A DNA stretch of 64,000 nucleotides from Bordetella petrii (GCA_017745595.1 WMBV01000003.1:124001-188000), one strand, 5' to 3'. Shown: positions 1-8,685, counted from the stretch's first letter. Notes: a model not told the origin generated them from the sequence alone. Translations and numbers: made by a program.

Positions 1-32
1 CGCGCCGCGCGGCTGAACGCCCGCGCCGCCGC

Positions 33-1019
33 TTATTGCGGCTGGATCTGCGCGGCGTTGACGATGTCGCGCCACTTCTTGCCTTCCGCTTCGGTGAAGC
101 GCGCGAAGGTCTGCGGGTCGGAGCCCACCGGCTTGGCGCCCAGGCCGGCGTATTGGGCCACCAGGTTCGGTTGCCGCAATGCGCGCGCGGCATGCTGCGA
201 GAGCTTGGCGACGATCTCGGGCGGCGTGCCGGCCGGCGCCCACAGGCCATACCAGGTGCTGATGTCGAAGCCCGGAAAGCCGGATTCGGCCATGGTGGGC
301 ACGTCGGCCAGTTCGCCGACGCGCTGCGGCGTGGTGACCGCCACGGCCCGCAGCTTGCCCGATTTGATGAAAGGCATGGCCGAGGGCATCGAGTCGAACA
401 TCAGCTGGATCTGCCCGCCCACCAGGTCGGTCAGCGCCGGCGCGCTGCCCTTGTAGGGCACGTGCTGCATTTTCAGGCCGCTGCGCACCTTGAACGACTC
501 GCCGGCCAGCTGCTGCGCCGATGCGGTGCCGGCCGAGCCGAAGTTCAGCGGGCGCGTCTTGCCCAGGGCCACCAGGTCCTGCACCGTATGCACGCTGGAA
601 CTCTCGGGCACCACCAGCACCAGCGGCACGTCGGCCAGCTGGGTGATGGGCGCGAAGTCCTTGAACGAGTCGTAGCGCATCGACTTGTACAGATACGGGT
701 TGATGACGTGCAGCGAGGCGTTGGCCAGGAAGGTGTAGCCGTCGGGCTTGGCGCGCGCCACCAGGTCGGCGCCGATCATGCCGCTGGCGCCGGGCTTGTT
801 CTCGACCACGACATTCTGGCCGATGGTCTTGGACATTTCGGCGGCCACCAGGCGCGACACGGTGTCGGTGGGCCCGCCCGGCGGGTAGGGCACCACCATG
901 GTGATGGGACGGTCGGGGAACTCGCCGGCGGCGAATGCCGCCAGCGGCGCGGCGGCCAGGCAGGCCGTAGCGGCCAGGGCGGCCGCGGCGCGGCGCAGGG
1001 GATGCAGCGGGGCAAACAT
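33..1019 (-). CDS. Bug-family (TctC-like) periplasmic solute-binding protein
   Basis: A 328-residue secreted receptor of the Bug family, which captures small carboxylates in the periplasm. The N-terminus is a signal peptide with Arg near the start, an Ala/Leu-rich core and cleavage expected near AAFAAG. The mature part opens with the family signature FPDRPITMVVPYPPGG (about residues 34-49), followed by VVENKPGASG near 75 and DGYTFL near 93. It is the last gene of a minus-strand run after the CoA-transferase and oxidoreductase genes, 10 bp beyond the latter, so its ligand is probably the acid those enzymes process. No TctA/TctB membrane genes lie nearby. The ligand cannot be read from sequence. 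Confidence 0.9.
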   Translation of the reverse strand: MFAPLHPLRRAAAALAATACLAAAPLAAFAAGEFPDRPITMVVPYPPGGPTDTVSRLVAAEMSKTIGQNVVVENKPGASGMIGADLVARAKPDGYTFLANASLHVINPYLYKSMRYDSFKDFAPITQLADVPLVLVVPESSSVHTVQDLVALGKTRPLNFGSAGTASAQQLAGESFKVRSGLKMQHVPYKGSAPALTDLVGGQIQLMFDSMPSAMPFIKSGKLRAVAVTTPQRVGELADVPTMAESGFPGFDISTWYGLWAPAGTPPEIVAKLSQHAARALRQPNLVAQYAGLGAKPVGSDPQTFARFTEAEGKKWRDIVNAAQIQPQ

Positions 1020-1029
1020 GGGACGTCTC

Positions 1030-2034
1030 CTATTCTATTTTTAGCGCCACCTTGCCGATGACGCGCCGGCTTTCCAGCGCGTCCAGGGCAGTGGCAAGAT
1101 CGGCGGCCGGATACACCGCCGTGACAGCGGGCCGGATCCGCTGTGCGCGGGCCCAGTCCAGCAAGGTGTGCATGGCGCGCTGCAATGCCGGTGCGTGCGC
1201 GATGCGTTCGTCGGCCGGGGTCCAGCCCAGGTAGCGGCCGTAGAAAAAGCCATGCAGGGTGATGTTCTTCACCAGCAACAGGTTCAGCGGCACGGCGGGT
1301 ACCTGCCCGCTGGCAAAGCCGATGGACAGCATGCGCGCGTTGGCGGCGGCCGCGCGCACGCTGCGCTCGAAGGCCGGGCCGCCCACCGCGTCGAAGACCA
1401 CGTCGGCCCCCAGGCCGCGCGTGCAGGCTTTCACGTGGCCGGCCAGGTCTTCGTCGGCCGCCAGCGCGTGGGCCGCGCCCGCGTCGCGAGCGGCCTGGCG
1501 CTTGGCTTCGGTGCTGGCGCAGGCGATTACGGTGGCGCCCAGCAGGGCGGCGATTTCCACCGCGGCCAGGCCTACCCCCGAGCCCGCGCCCAGCACCAGC
1601 ACCGTGTCGCCCGGCTGCAGGGCGGCGCGCCACAGCAGGGCGGTATACGCCGTGCCGTACGAGATGGGCACCGGCAGCGCCGCCAGGGGGGCCAGGCCGT
1701 CCGGCAGCGGATAAACGGTGTATTCGGGCAGCGTCAGGCGCTGTGCGTAGCAGCCCCAGCGCGACACGGCCACCACGCGGTCTCCCACCGCCAGCCGCGA
1801 GACGGCCGCGCCGCGGGCCAGCACGCGGCCCACGGCCTCGGTGCCGGGCACGAACGGCAGCGGCGGCCGGCTTTGGTAGCTGCCTTCGATCAGCAGCCGG
1901 GTGGCATGGCTGACGCTGGCATGGTCGATGGCGATGGTGACCTCGTGCGGGCCGGGGGCGGGAACGTCGTCGATCTCGCGCCACTTGACGTCCCGCACGG
2001 GACCGTGGCGTTCGCAGAGCAGGGCGCGCATCAT
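1030..2034 (-). CDS. Quinone oxidoreductase-like MDR protein (NADPH-dependent, zinc-free type)
   Basis: A 334-residue member of the medium-chain dehydrogenase/reductase superfamily. It has the N-terminal GroES-like fold (VPGTEAVGRV near residue 75) and a Rossmann domain with GAGSGVGLAAVE near 150 for NAD(P)H binding. The zinc-ligand pattern of classical alcohol dehydrogenases is not evident, which favours a quinone/enoyl reductase of the QOR type. The start is the first of two adjacent ATG codons and overlaps the stop of the upstream CoA-transferase gene (ATGATG over TGA), so the two are translationally coupled. The substrate is unknown. The operon suggests reduction of an unsaturated acyl or carbonyl intermediate. 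Confidence 0.85.
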   Translation of the reverse strand: MMRALLCERHGPVRDVKWREIDDVPAPGPHEVTIAIDHASVSHATRLLIEGSYQSRPPLPFVPGTEAVGRVLARGAAVSRLAVGDRVVAVSRWGCYAQRLTLPEYTVYPLPDGLAPLAALPVPISYGTAYTALLWRAALQPGDTVLVLGAGSGVGLAAVEIAALLGATVIACASTEAKRQAARDAGAAHALAADEDLAGHVKACTRGLGADVVFDAVGGPAFERSVRAAAANARMLSIGFASGQVPAVPLNLLLVKNITLHGFFYGRYLGWTPADERIAHAPALQRAMHTLLDWARAQRIRPAVTAVYPAADLATALDALESRRVIGKVALKIE

Positions 2035-3230
2035 GCCTGCAGCTCCGCCTGGCGCACCACGCCGGCCCGCAGCAGCGCGGCGGCCTCGGCCGCGTCCACG
2101 CCCCAGTCGGCCAATACCTGGGCCGAGTGCTCGCCGATGGCGGGCGCCGCGGCCAGCGGACGGGCGGCCGCCAGGCCCGGCGCGCGTGCGTAGGGCAGCG
2201 GCGCGCCGCCCGCCTGCGCCAGCGACTCGAACAATTCCAGGTGGTGCGCTTGCGGATGGGCGGCCAGGTCGTCGTAGTCGCGCACGCGCGCATGCAGCAC
2301 GTCTTCGCGCGCCAGCCGCTCGATCCAATACGCCGAGGGCTGCTGGCGCAATTGCGCGGCCAGCGCCCGGTGCAGGTCTTCGCGCCGCGCCATGCGGCCG
2401 GCGTTGTCGGCGTAGGCGGGGTCGGACAGCCATTGCGGACGGTCCAGCGCGCGGCACAGGCGGGCGAACTGGTCGTTGTTCAACGCCAGCACCGACAGGC
2501 GGCCGTCGGCGGTGTCGAAGACGCCGTTGGGCGCGCTGACGGGCCCGGCCACGCGCGCGCCGGCCATGGCGTGGGCCACGATGTCGTGCACCTGCAAGGC
2601 CGCGCAGGCCTGGAACAGGCTCAGTTCGACATGGCCGCCGCCGCCGCCGCGCGCCTGCCGGTACAGGGCGGCGCTGGTGGCCTGGGCCGCGTACAGGGCG
2701 GTGGCGATGTCGGCCATCAACAGGCCGATGCGGCGCGGCTCGCCGTCGGGCGACTGGTTGGCGGCCATCAGGCCGCTGTCGGCCTGCATGACCGAATCCG
2801 AGGCGGGGGCGTGGGCGTAGGGGCCGTCGGGCCCGTAGCCGCTGATCGACACATACACCAGTTCGGGCCGTTCGGCGGCCAGTTCGGCGTAGTCCACGCC
2901 GATGCGGGCCGCCACGCCGGGCCGGAAGTTCTGGATCAGCACGTCGGCCTGGCGCGCCAGCCGGCCCAGCAGCGCCTTGCCGCGCGGCGCGCGCGCGTCC
3001 AGGCACAGGCCGCGCTTGCCGGCGTTATAGGCAATGGACAGCGCGCTGTGCGCGCCACGCAACACGCCCACGTGCCGGCCCCAGTCGCCGTCGGGCGGCT
3101 CGACCTTGACCACGTCGGCGCCCTGCTGCCACAGAATCTGCGCGCAGTAGGGGCCGGCGATGCCCTGGCTGATGTCCAGGACTCGCAGGCCCTCGAAGGG
3201 CAGGGGCGGGGCGGCGGTGGTGGCGGGCAT
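2031..3230 (-). CDS. Family III (CaiB/BaiF) CoA-transferase
   Basis: A 399-residue family III CoA-transferase, which moves CoA from an acyl-CoA donor to a carboxylic acid. Visible signatures are GLRVLDISQGIAGPYCAQ (about 12-29), GADVVKVEPPDGDWGR (about 35-50), the loop DVLIQNFRPG near 93 and VYVSISGYG near 128. The start was placed at the ATG at 3230 because family alignment begins about ten residues before the first motif; in-frame upstream codons run into the LysR promoter region. It is the first gene of the operon with the oxidoreductase and Bug receptor and is divergent from the LysR gene at 3322. The acid substrate is unknown. Confidence 0.88.
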   Translation of the reverse strand: MPATTAAPPLPFEGLRVLDISQGIAGPYCAQILWQQGADVVKVEPPDGDWGRHVGVLRGAHSALSIAYNAGKRGLCLDARAPRGKALLGRLARQADVLIQNFRPGVAARIGVDYAELAAERPELVYVSISGYGPDGPYAHAPASDSVMQADSGLMAANQSPDGEPRRIGLLMADIATALYAAQATSAALYRQARGGGGGHVELSLFQACAALQVHDIVAHAMAGARVAGPVSAPNGVFDTADGRLSVLALNNDQFARLCRALDRPQWLSDPAYADNAGRMARREDLHRALAAQLRQQPSAYWIERLAREDVLHARVRDYDDLAAHPQAHHLELFESLAQAGGAPLPYARAPGLAAARPLAAAPAIGEHSAQVLADWGVDAAEAAALLRAGVVRQAELQA

Positions 3231-3256
3231 GAGCGTGGCGTCGTAGGGGAGGATAT

Positions 3257-3269
3257 CTACCGATGGTAG
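3257..3269. promoter_or_regulatory. Candidate LysR operator between divergent genes
   Basis: A short perfect palindrome, CTACC-GAT-GGTAG, lies in the 91-bp gap between the CoA-transferase gene and the LysR gene. A second small inverted repeat (GCAC at 3293, GTGC at 3303) lies nearer the LysR start. LysR proteins usually bind such sites between divergent promoters; the assignment is inference from position and symmetry. Confidence 0.35.
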
Positions 3270-3321
3270 GCAGTGCCGCCTCATTCGACAATGCACCAGT
3301 TTGTGCCCGTAATGGTGAATC

Positions 3322-4263
3322 ATGTTTGACAATATTCCCGACCTGAACCTGGTCAGGCTGTTCGTGGCCATGGTCGAGTCGCCCAATCTCAGCGCGGCCG
3401 CGCGGCGCTGCGGCATGACGCGCTCGAACATGTCGCACCGGCTGAAGCGGCTGGAATTGGCGCTGGGCGCGCAGTTGCTGCGCCGCACCACCCGCCACGT
3501 CGAACTGACGCAAGCGGGGCGCCTGCTGTACCAGCACGGCGTGCGCCTGCTCGACGAGCTGCGCGCCGCCCAGGCGTCGATCGACAGCCTGGGCGCGACC
3601 GTGCGCGGCGATGTGCGGGTGCGCCTGCCGACGGGGCTGGGGCATCTGTACCTGGCGCCGGTCCTGCTGGAATTCACGCGGCGCTATCCCGACATCGCCT
3701 TGCGGGTGCACATCAACGACAACATCGGCGACCTGGTGTCGGCCGAGGTCGACCTGGCCCTGAAGATCACGTCGGCGCCGCCGGAAGACCATGTCGCGCG
3801 CCGGCTGTGCGCCATCCAGTGGACGCTATGCGCGGCGCCGGCCTTCTTGCTGGACGGCCAGCCGGTACAGACGCTGGACCAGCTGGGCCGCTGCTCGATG
3901 ATCGCGCCGCAGTCGCTGGGGCGCCGCTTCGATCTGCGCCTGAAGCCCGTTCACGGCGATCCGCTGATCCTGCGGGTGGCGCCGCGCCTGCAATCGGGCG
4001 ACTATCCCTTCCTGCGCGAAGCCGTGCTGGCCGGGTTGGGCGTGGCGCTGCTGCCGCGCTATGCGGTGTGGACGCAGCTGCGCGACGGGCGACTGCGCGA
4101 GGTGCTGCCCGGGTTCGAGCCCGAAGGCGTGGGCAATGCGATCTACCTGCTGACCGCGCCCAACCGTTTTCCGTCGATGGCCACGCGCGCGCTGGCGGGG
4201 TTCGTGCAAGAGCACATCGAACAGCATCATCGCGATTGGCTGCGGCCGGCACCCGCGGCCTGA
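3322..4263 (+). CDS. LysR-family transcriptional regulator
   Basis: A 313-residue LysR-type regulator. The N-terminal winged helix-turn-helix covers about residues 7-66 (LNLVRLFVAMVESPNLSAAA, then SNMSHRLKRLELALGAQLL, RTTRHVELTQAG). The remainder is the periplasmic-binding-protein-like effector domain. The gene is divergent from the CoA-transferase/oxidoreductase/Bug operon with 91 bp between, the usual layout for a LysR protein that activates its neighbour in response to a pathway intermediate. The DNA-binding-domain assignment is firm and the target is inferred from position. Confidence 0.92.
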   Translation: MFDNIPDLNLVRLFVAMVESPNLSAAARRCGMTRSNMSHRLKRLELALGAQLLRRTTRHVELTQAGRLLYQHGVRLLDELRAAQASIDSLGATVRGDVRVRLPTGLGHLYLAPVLLEFTRRYPDIALRVHINDNIGDLVSAEVDLALKITSAPPEDHVARRLCAIQWTLCAAPAFLLDGQPVQTLDQLGRCSMIAPQSLGRRFDLRLKPVHGDPLILRVAPRLQSGDYPFLREAVLAGLGVALLPRYAVWTQLRDGRLREVLPGFEPEGVGNAIYLLTAPNRFPSMATRALAGFVQEHIEQHHRDWLRPAPAA

Positions 4264-4272
4264 ACACCGCGC

Positions 4273-4788
4273 TCAGCGCTGCAGCGTGTACAGCAGTTCG
4301 TCCAGCGGATACCCCTGCGCGCGGGCGGCCTCGAGGGCCTGCTGCAGCTGGTCGGCCGGCATTTGCGGCGTGCGGGCGAGAATCCACAGGGTCTTGCGGT
4401 CGGGGCCGCCGACGACGGCCCAGCGGTAGTCGCCGTCGAGCCCGATGATCCAGTATTGCGCGGCGGGCTGCAGGAAATCGGCCTGGTATTGCGCGCCGGT
4501 TGCGTCCTTGGCGGCCACGGCCAGGCCCGACATCGAGGCGATGCTGCCGTCTTTGGCGCGGCAGCGGTTGTTGATGTGCAGCGCGTTATCGGGGGCGGCG
4601 GTGTATTCCACGGTGGCGTCGCCCACGCAGCGCCGCTGCAGCGGCGTGGGCAGGCGGGCGATTTCGTACCACTTGCCGGCGTAGCGGGCCGGGTCGATGG
4701 CATCGACCGCGCGCGGCGGCGGCGCGGCCTGTGGCGCGCCCAGCAGGCCGAACGCGGCCAGCAGCGCAAGAACGATATGGCGTGGCAT
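4273..4788 (-). CDS. Lipocalin family protein (Blc-like)
   Basis: A 171-residue secreted lipocalin. An N-terminal signal sequence (LALLAAFGLLGAPQA) is followed by the lipocalin GxW motif in YAGKWYEIARLP near residue 36. TDRKTLWILARTPQMP near 130 corresponds to the conserved strand and C-terminal region of bacterial Blc proteins. E. coli Blc is an outer-membrane lipoprotein, but no lipobox Cys is present here, so it is probably soluble in the periplasm. The family binds lipids and lyso-phospholipids. It ends 10 bp from the LysR gene, converging with it, and appears to be a single-gene unit. Confidence 0.85.
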   Translation of the reverse strand: MPRHIVLALLAAFGLLGAPQAAPPPRAVDAIDPARYAGKWYEIARLPTPLQRRCVGDATVEYTAAPDNALHINNRCRAKDGSIASMSGLAVAAKDATGAQYQADFLQPAAQYWIIGLDGDYRWAVVGGPDRKTLWILARTPQMPADQLQQALEAARAQGYPLDELLYTLQR

Positions 4789-4882
4789 GGGCAGCCTCCC
4801 AGAGGGCGGCCCGTCGCGTGGCGCCGCGCGGCGGGCGAGAACCCTAACGATACGCCTTTACGCCGCGCGCGGGGACGCCGCT

Positions 4883-6463
4883 TCAGGATTGCCCGGGGGC
4901 TTTCAGCGCGGCCTGATAGCGCGCCACGTAGGTGTCGAAGTCGACGTCGTCGGTTTGTTCCAGGCGCGTTTGTTCGGCCAGCGACTGGCGCGCGGCTTCG
5001 GCGTAGGTGGCGGCCACGTCGGCCGGCAGCGCGGACGCGCGCAGCGTATCGGCGTGCTGGCGGCTGAGTTGCAGCGAGTAGTCGTGAAACGACAGGCCGC
5101 TGTCGCGCAGGTCGGCCAGCAGGCGCGCCGAGGGCGTGTCGTCGGCGCGCTCGAGCTTGGCGCGCTGGGCCTGCAGGGCGCGCGCGTAGGCATCGCCGCC
5201 CAGCGCCTGGTCGTACAGCGCGGCATAGGGGGCAAGCTGGTCGAGCAGTTCGTGGCCCCAGGCGGGCACGCTGACGGCCGTGCCTTCGCGGTCGAGCATC
5301 AGCCCCGGCTTGCGGCCTTCTTTGACGACCACCGAGAAGTTGTCGGCGCTGCGCTGGCAGTAGCCGTTCTGCGGAAAATAGGGGCTGTCGGAGGCCGCAC
5401 AGAACAGCAGGAAGGTGTCCATGAAGCGGGCGGTGTCGGCGGCGATGCCCACGGGCTGACGCGGGTCGATGTCGAGGCAGCGCACTTCCACGTATTGCAC
5501 GCCCCGCTCGGCCAGCGCCGTGACCGGACGTTCGCAGCGGCCGGTGGCGCGCTTGGGGCGGATGCTGGAGTAGTACTCGTTTTCGATCTGCAGGACGTTG
5601 GTATTGAGCTGGATCCATTCGCCGTCGCGGTGCGTGCCGATGGCCTGGTAGTCGGGCCATGGCTGCGTGACGGCGCCGTACAGGCGGGCCAGGAAGGTTT
5701 CCAGGTCGTTGTAGCAGAGCTTGAGCTGGGACTGGGCCTTGTTCTGGTAGCCCAGGTCGCTCATGCGCAGGCTGGTGGCGTAGGGCAGGTACAGGGTGTC
5801 GGGGCCCAGCGCCTGCAAGTCGTGCGTGTCGTCCGCCAGGAAGCCGCGCGACAGGGCGGGCGCGGCGCCGAACAGGTACATCAGCAGCCACGAGTAGCGC
5901 GTGAAGTTGCGGATCAGGCCGATGTAGCCGCGCGTGCGGCGTTCTTGCGCGTTGGCGGCGCCGGGGTCCAGGGCTTCCCACAGGGCGTCGGACAGCGAGA
6001 AGTTGTAGTGCACGCCGGCGATGCATTGCATGGCCTTGCCGTAGCGTTCGGCCAGGCCGCGCCGGTAGACGTGCTTGAGCATGCCGGTGTTCGACGTGCC
6101 GTACCAGGCGATGGGAATGTCGGCCTCGGCCGGCAGCGTGGCCGGCATGGATTGGTTCCAGATGTACTCGCCATCGAGCACGCTGTAGACGAATTGGTGG
6201 GTGTGCTCGAGTTCGGCCAGCAGGGATTCGACCCGGGAGTGCGTGCCGGTGATGAGTTCGAGCAGCGCTTCGGAATAATCGGTGGTGACGTGTTCGTTGG
6301 TAAGCGCGGCGCCCAGGCCGGCGGGATGCGGCGTGGCCGCCAGGCGGCCCCGGGCGTCGACCCGCAGGCCTTCTTTTTCGATGCCGCGCAGGGTCTGGGC
6401 AAGCAGGTCGGAATGGGCCTTCAGGCGGGCCATGCGGCTGGCAGCAGTGTCGGTCACGGTCAT
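4883..6463 (-). CDS. gshA: Glutamate--cysteine ligase (type 1)
   Basis: A 526-residue ATP-dependent ligase joining glutamate and cysteine, the first step of glutathione synthesis in the cytosol. The N-terminal block (GIEKEGLRVDARGRL, then HPAGLGAALT, TTDYSEALLELITG, about 27-73) follows the E. coli GshA pattern. YGTSNTG near 115, HYNFSLSD near 150 and the VEVRCLDIDP region near 330 also fit. Length agrees with the gammaproteobacterial-type enzyme (about 520). The start is the ATG at 6463; an alternative in-frame ATG lies further upstream but would give an atypical extension. The gene stands alone, facing away from the lipoprotein gene at 6623. Confidence 0.93.
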   Translation of the reverse strand: MTVTDTAASRMARLKAHSDLLAQTLRGIEKEGLRVDARGRLAATPHPAGLGAALTNEHVTTDYSEALLELITGTHSRVESLLAELEHTHQFVYSVLDGEYIWNQSMPATLPAEADIPIAWYGTSNTGMLKHVYRRGLAERYGKAMQCIAGVHYNFSLSDALWEALDPGAANAQERRTRGYIGLIRNFTRYSWLLMYLFGAAPALSRGFLADDTHDLQALGPDTLYLPYATSLRMSDLGYQNKAQSQLKLCYNDLETFLARLYGAVTQPWPDYQAIGTHRDGEWIQLNTNVLQIENEYYSSIRPKRATGRCERPVTALAERGVQYVEVRCLDIDPRQPVGIAADTARFMDTFLLFCAASDSPYFPQNGYCQRSADNFSVVVKEGRKPGLMLDREGTAVSVPAWGHELLDQLAPYAALYDQALGGDAYARALQAQRAKLERADDTPSARLLADLRDSGLSFHDYSLQLSRQHADTLRASALPADVAATYAEAARQSLAEQTRLEQTDDVDFDTYVARYQAALKAPGQS

Positions 6464-6622
6464 ATCGATATTCTGTGATTGAGCGCGGATTTTACGGGGT
6501 GTGGGCATTTCCTGCCGAGGGAGCCTGCACTGCCGCCAGGGACAATTGACCCAACGCAGGGTTGTGCCACGATCGGCGACAATCACAGGATATCCCTGCC
6601 GTCGAACGGAGCCCGCAACGCC

Positions 6623-7159
6623 ATGATTTCCCAGCTGTTTCGCCTGTTTTCCGGACGCTTGCCCCGATTGTTGGGCGTGGCCCTGCTGGTGGCCGCCTGC
6701 ACGCCCAGTTACAACTGGCGGGAAATGGACGTGGCCGACGGCCATGCGCACGCGGCGTTTCCGGCCAAGGTGCAGACCCAGACGCGCGAGATCGCGCTGG
6801 GCGGCCAGACCCTGCGTTTCACGCTTAGTATGGCCGAAGTAGACGGCGCCATGTTCGCCGTGGGCCACGCGCCGCTGCCGCCCGGCGTGGCCGGCGACCC
6901 GGCCGCGCGCGACGCGCTGGGCCAGGCGCTGACGCAGTCGCTGTACGCCAACCTGGGCGCGCAGTCTCCGCTGCCGCTGCCGGCCTTTGGCGACGAAATC
7001 GAAGTGCATGGCCAGGCGGGCCAGCAACCCGGCTGGCTGCTGGCCCGCGTATGGGTGACCGATACGATGCTGATCGACGCCGTGGCCGCCGGCACCGCGC
7101 AAAGCCTGCCCAAAGAGCGCGCGCAGGAATTCGTGCGCGGGGTGAAGCTCAATCGCTGA
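6623..7159 (+). CDS. Predicted lipoprotein of unknown function
   Basis: A 178-residue protein with a lipoprotein signal peptide: Arg residues at the start, a Leu/Val core and the lipobox VAAC at about residues 22-25, so it should be lipid-anchored after cleavage before Cys. The mature part begins TPSYNWREMDVADGHAHAAFP and contains a region reading VQTQTREIALGGQTLRFT. No enzyme motif is recognised. The ATG at 6623 was chosen because it places the signal peptide at the N-terminus; a longer in-frame version starting near 6479 would bury it. Its 3' end overlaps the convergent LuxR-type gene by 11 bp. Confidence 0.75.
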   Translation: MISQLFRLFSGRLPRLLGVALLVAACTPSYNWREMDVADGHAHAAFPAKVQTQTREIALGGQTLRFTLSMAEVDGAMFAVGHAPLPPGVAGDPAARDALGQALTQSLYANLGAQSPLPLPAFGDEIEVHGQAGQQPGWLLARVWVTDTMLIDAVAAGTAQSLPKERAQEFVRGVKLNR

Positions 7160-7364
7160 GCGGCGGCAGCAGATTCTGGCTGAGCGCCTGCGCCACCGCG
7201 GCGCGCCGGTTGTAGACCCCCAGCTTGCTGCAGGCATTGCCGATATGGAAATTGACCGTGCGTTCGGCTACGCCCAGGATGACGCCGGTTTCCCAGCTGG
7301 TCTTGCCCAGGGCCGACCAGTACAGGCAATCGCGCTCGCGGTTGGATAGGGGTTTTGCTTGCAT
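7149..7364 (-). CDS. LuxR-type helix-turn-helix protein, DNA-binding domain only (possible remnant)
   Basis: A 71-residue protein made up entirely of a LuxR/GerE C-terminal DNA-binding domain: LSNRERDCLYWSALGKTSWE, then VILGVAERTVNFHIGNACSK and LGVYNRRAAVAQAL. The WSALGKTSWE wording is typical of acyl-homoserine-lactone-type LuxR proteins, yet no sensory domain lies upstream. In-frame codons continue to about 7634 but read through an intergenic repeat and have no family resemblance. It may be a truncated quorum-sensing-type regulator or a functional single-domain regulator. The start ATG at 7364 precedes the domain by six residues. Its end overlaps the lipoprotein gene. Confidence 0.65.
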   Translation of the reverse strand: MQAKPLSNRERDCLYWSALGKTSWETGVILGVAERTVNFHIGNACSKLGVYNRRAAVAQALSQNLLPPLSD

Positions 7365-7506
7365 GGAAGCGCAATGCAGAGAATGGCGGGGGCCGGAACG
7401 GCGCCACGGATTATCCACGCCCGCGTGAGCGCCGGCCGCGCCTATATCGGCGGGCAGCGGGTTATCGGACCGATCCGAGCTTTCGGCGGCGGTCAGCCGG
7501 GTCAGC

Positions 7507-7648
7507 CAGGTGTCAGGCTCCCGCAGGGTGCCTGACACCGTCGCAGGTCGATGGCCGGTGGGTCGGGCGGTTTGGCGCTTCGGTGTCTGACACCCTGCGG
7601 GAGTCAGACACCTGGCCATGAGACACCTGGCCATGCCACCTGGCCATG
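7507..7648. repeat. Nested inverted-repeat element, copy 1
   Basis: Left arm 7507-7540 and right arm 7581-7614 are inverted copies of each other with a 40-bp spacer, longer than in the other copies. Each arm is itself a hairpin of the GTGTCNGNC...GNCNGACAC type. After the right arm, two shortened repeats of the arm end (around 7621-7635 and 7636-7648, ending CCTGGCCATG) form a small tandem array. The element fills much of the 322-bp gap between the LuxR-type fragment and the 3' end of the LysR gene at 7687. No gene is seen in the rest of the gap. Confidence 0.85.
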
Positions 7649-7686
7649 ATGTCCCGCGCAGGCCAGCCGCCCGCCTCGTCCTTTCG

Positions 7687-8568
7687 TCAAACGCCCGGCT
7701 CCGCGCTTTGCGCGAAGACGCCGCGCAGGGTTTGCGTGATCGCCTGCTTGCCGTGGCGGCGCCGTTCCAGCATGCCCACGCGCCGCAGGATGGCCGGCCC
7801 GGGCAGGGGCTTGACGGCCAGTTGCTTGCTGGCGCGCCAGTCGGCGTTGGCCAGCAGCGGCACCACCGCGACGCCGTAATCCTGGCGGACCAGTTCGGCG
7901 ATGGCCTCGATGGAGTTCAGTTCCAGGATGGTGGCGGGCGTGGCGCCCTGGCGCGCCAGGGCCTCGGTGATCAGGCGGCCGGTCCAGAGCGAGCGGTCGA
8001 ACTGCAGGAACGGTTCGGTGGCCAGCAGCGAGGCCACCGACTTGCGGCGCAGCCGCGCGGCCGCGATCAGCACCAGGGGCTCCTGGTATAGCGGTGTCCA
8101 CACCAGGGCCGGCTCGACGCCGTGCGGCGGCTCGGTGACCACGGCGGCATCGAGTTCGCCGCTGGCCACGCGGGCCGCGAAATCGGCCGATTGCCCGGCC
8201 AGCAGCGTGATGTGCAGGCCGGGGTAGTCGCGCTTGATGCGCGCCAGCACGGTGCCGAAGGTGCCCATCAGCGACGACACCAGCGTGCCCATGCGCAGGT
8301 TGCCGCGCAGGGTGTCGCCGCTTTGCGCCAGCAACTGTTCGTAGCGGGCCACCAGGTCTTCCAGTTCGGCCAGGATCTGGCGGCCATGCGGGGTGGGCAC
8401 CGCGGCCTGGGCGCGGCGTTCGAACAACTGCGTGTCCAGCTCGCTTTCCAGGTTCTTGATCTGCAGGCTGACGGCCGCCTGGGTCAGTCCCACGTGGCGG
8501 CCGGCCGCCACGAAGCTGCCCAGCTGGGCAGCCGCCAGGGCGGTGCGGAATTGGCGTATGGACGGCAT
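7687..8568 (-). CDS. LysR-family transcriptional regulator
   Basis: A 293-residue LysR-type regulator. Residues 1-60 form the winged helix-turn-helix (IRQFRTALAAAQLGSFVAAG, LTQAAVSLQIKNLESELDT, FERR). The rest is the effector-binding domain, with LRMGTLVSSLMGTFG near 93. It is divergent from the succinate dehydrogenase/fumarase-like operon starting at 8686, and the 117-bp gap between the starts carries a strong AT-rich inverted repeat, so it is the likely regulator of that operon. The inducer is unknown; a C4-dicarboxylate-like compound would fit. Confidence 0.92.
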   Translation of the reverse strand: MPSIRQFRTALAAAQLGSFVAAGRHVGLTQAAVSLQIKNLESELDTQLFERRAQAAVPTPHGRQILAELEDLVARYEQLLAQSGDTLRGNLRMGTLVSSLMGTFGTVLARIKRDYPGLHITLLAGQSADFAARVASGELDAAVVTEPPHGVEPALVWTPLYQEPLVLIAAARLRRKSVASLLATEPFLQFDRSLWTGRLITEALARQGATPATILELNSIEAIAELVRQDYGVAVVPLLANADWRASKQLAVKPLPGPAILRRVGMLERRRHGKQAITQTLRGVFAQSAEPGV

Positions 8569-8590
8569 GCGGGTACCTGCGCGGCTATAT

Positions 8591-8632
8591 AAGTAAAATT
8601 TGGTCTATGGAAAATAATTAATAGTTTTACTT
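8591..8632. promoter_or_regulatory. Candidate LysR operator with nested inverted repeats
   Basis: AAGTAAAA at 8591-8598 is matched by its exact reverse complement TTTTACTT at 8625-8632. Inside lies CTAT (8605-8608) paired with ATAG (8621-8624), close to the T-N11-A form of LysR boxes. The stretch is sharply AT-rich against a GC-rich background and sits between the LysR gene and the operon it faces. Operator function is inferred. Confidence 0.55.
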
Positions 8633-8685
8633 CTGTCAAAGCAGCCGTCACCATGGATGGCGTTGCTTTCTTGGCGGAACCAGGC

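Noticed and set aside
7507-7648. CRISPR-like array from the repeated arm ends
   Set aside because: Repeats are inverted hairpins at scattered loci with no regular spacers and no cas genes.
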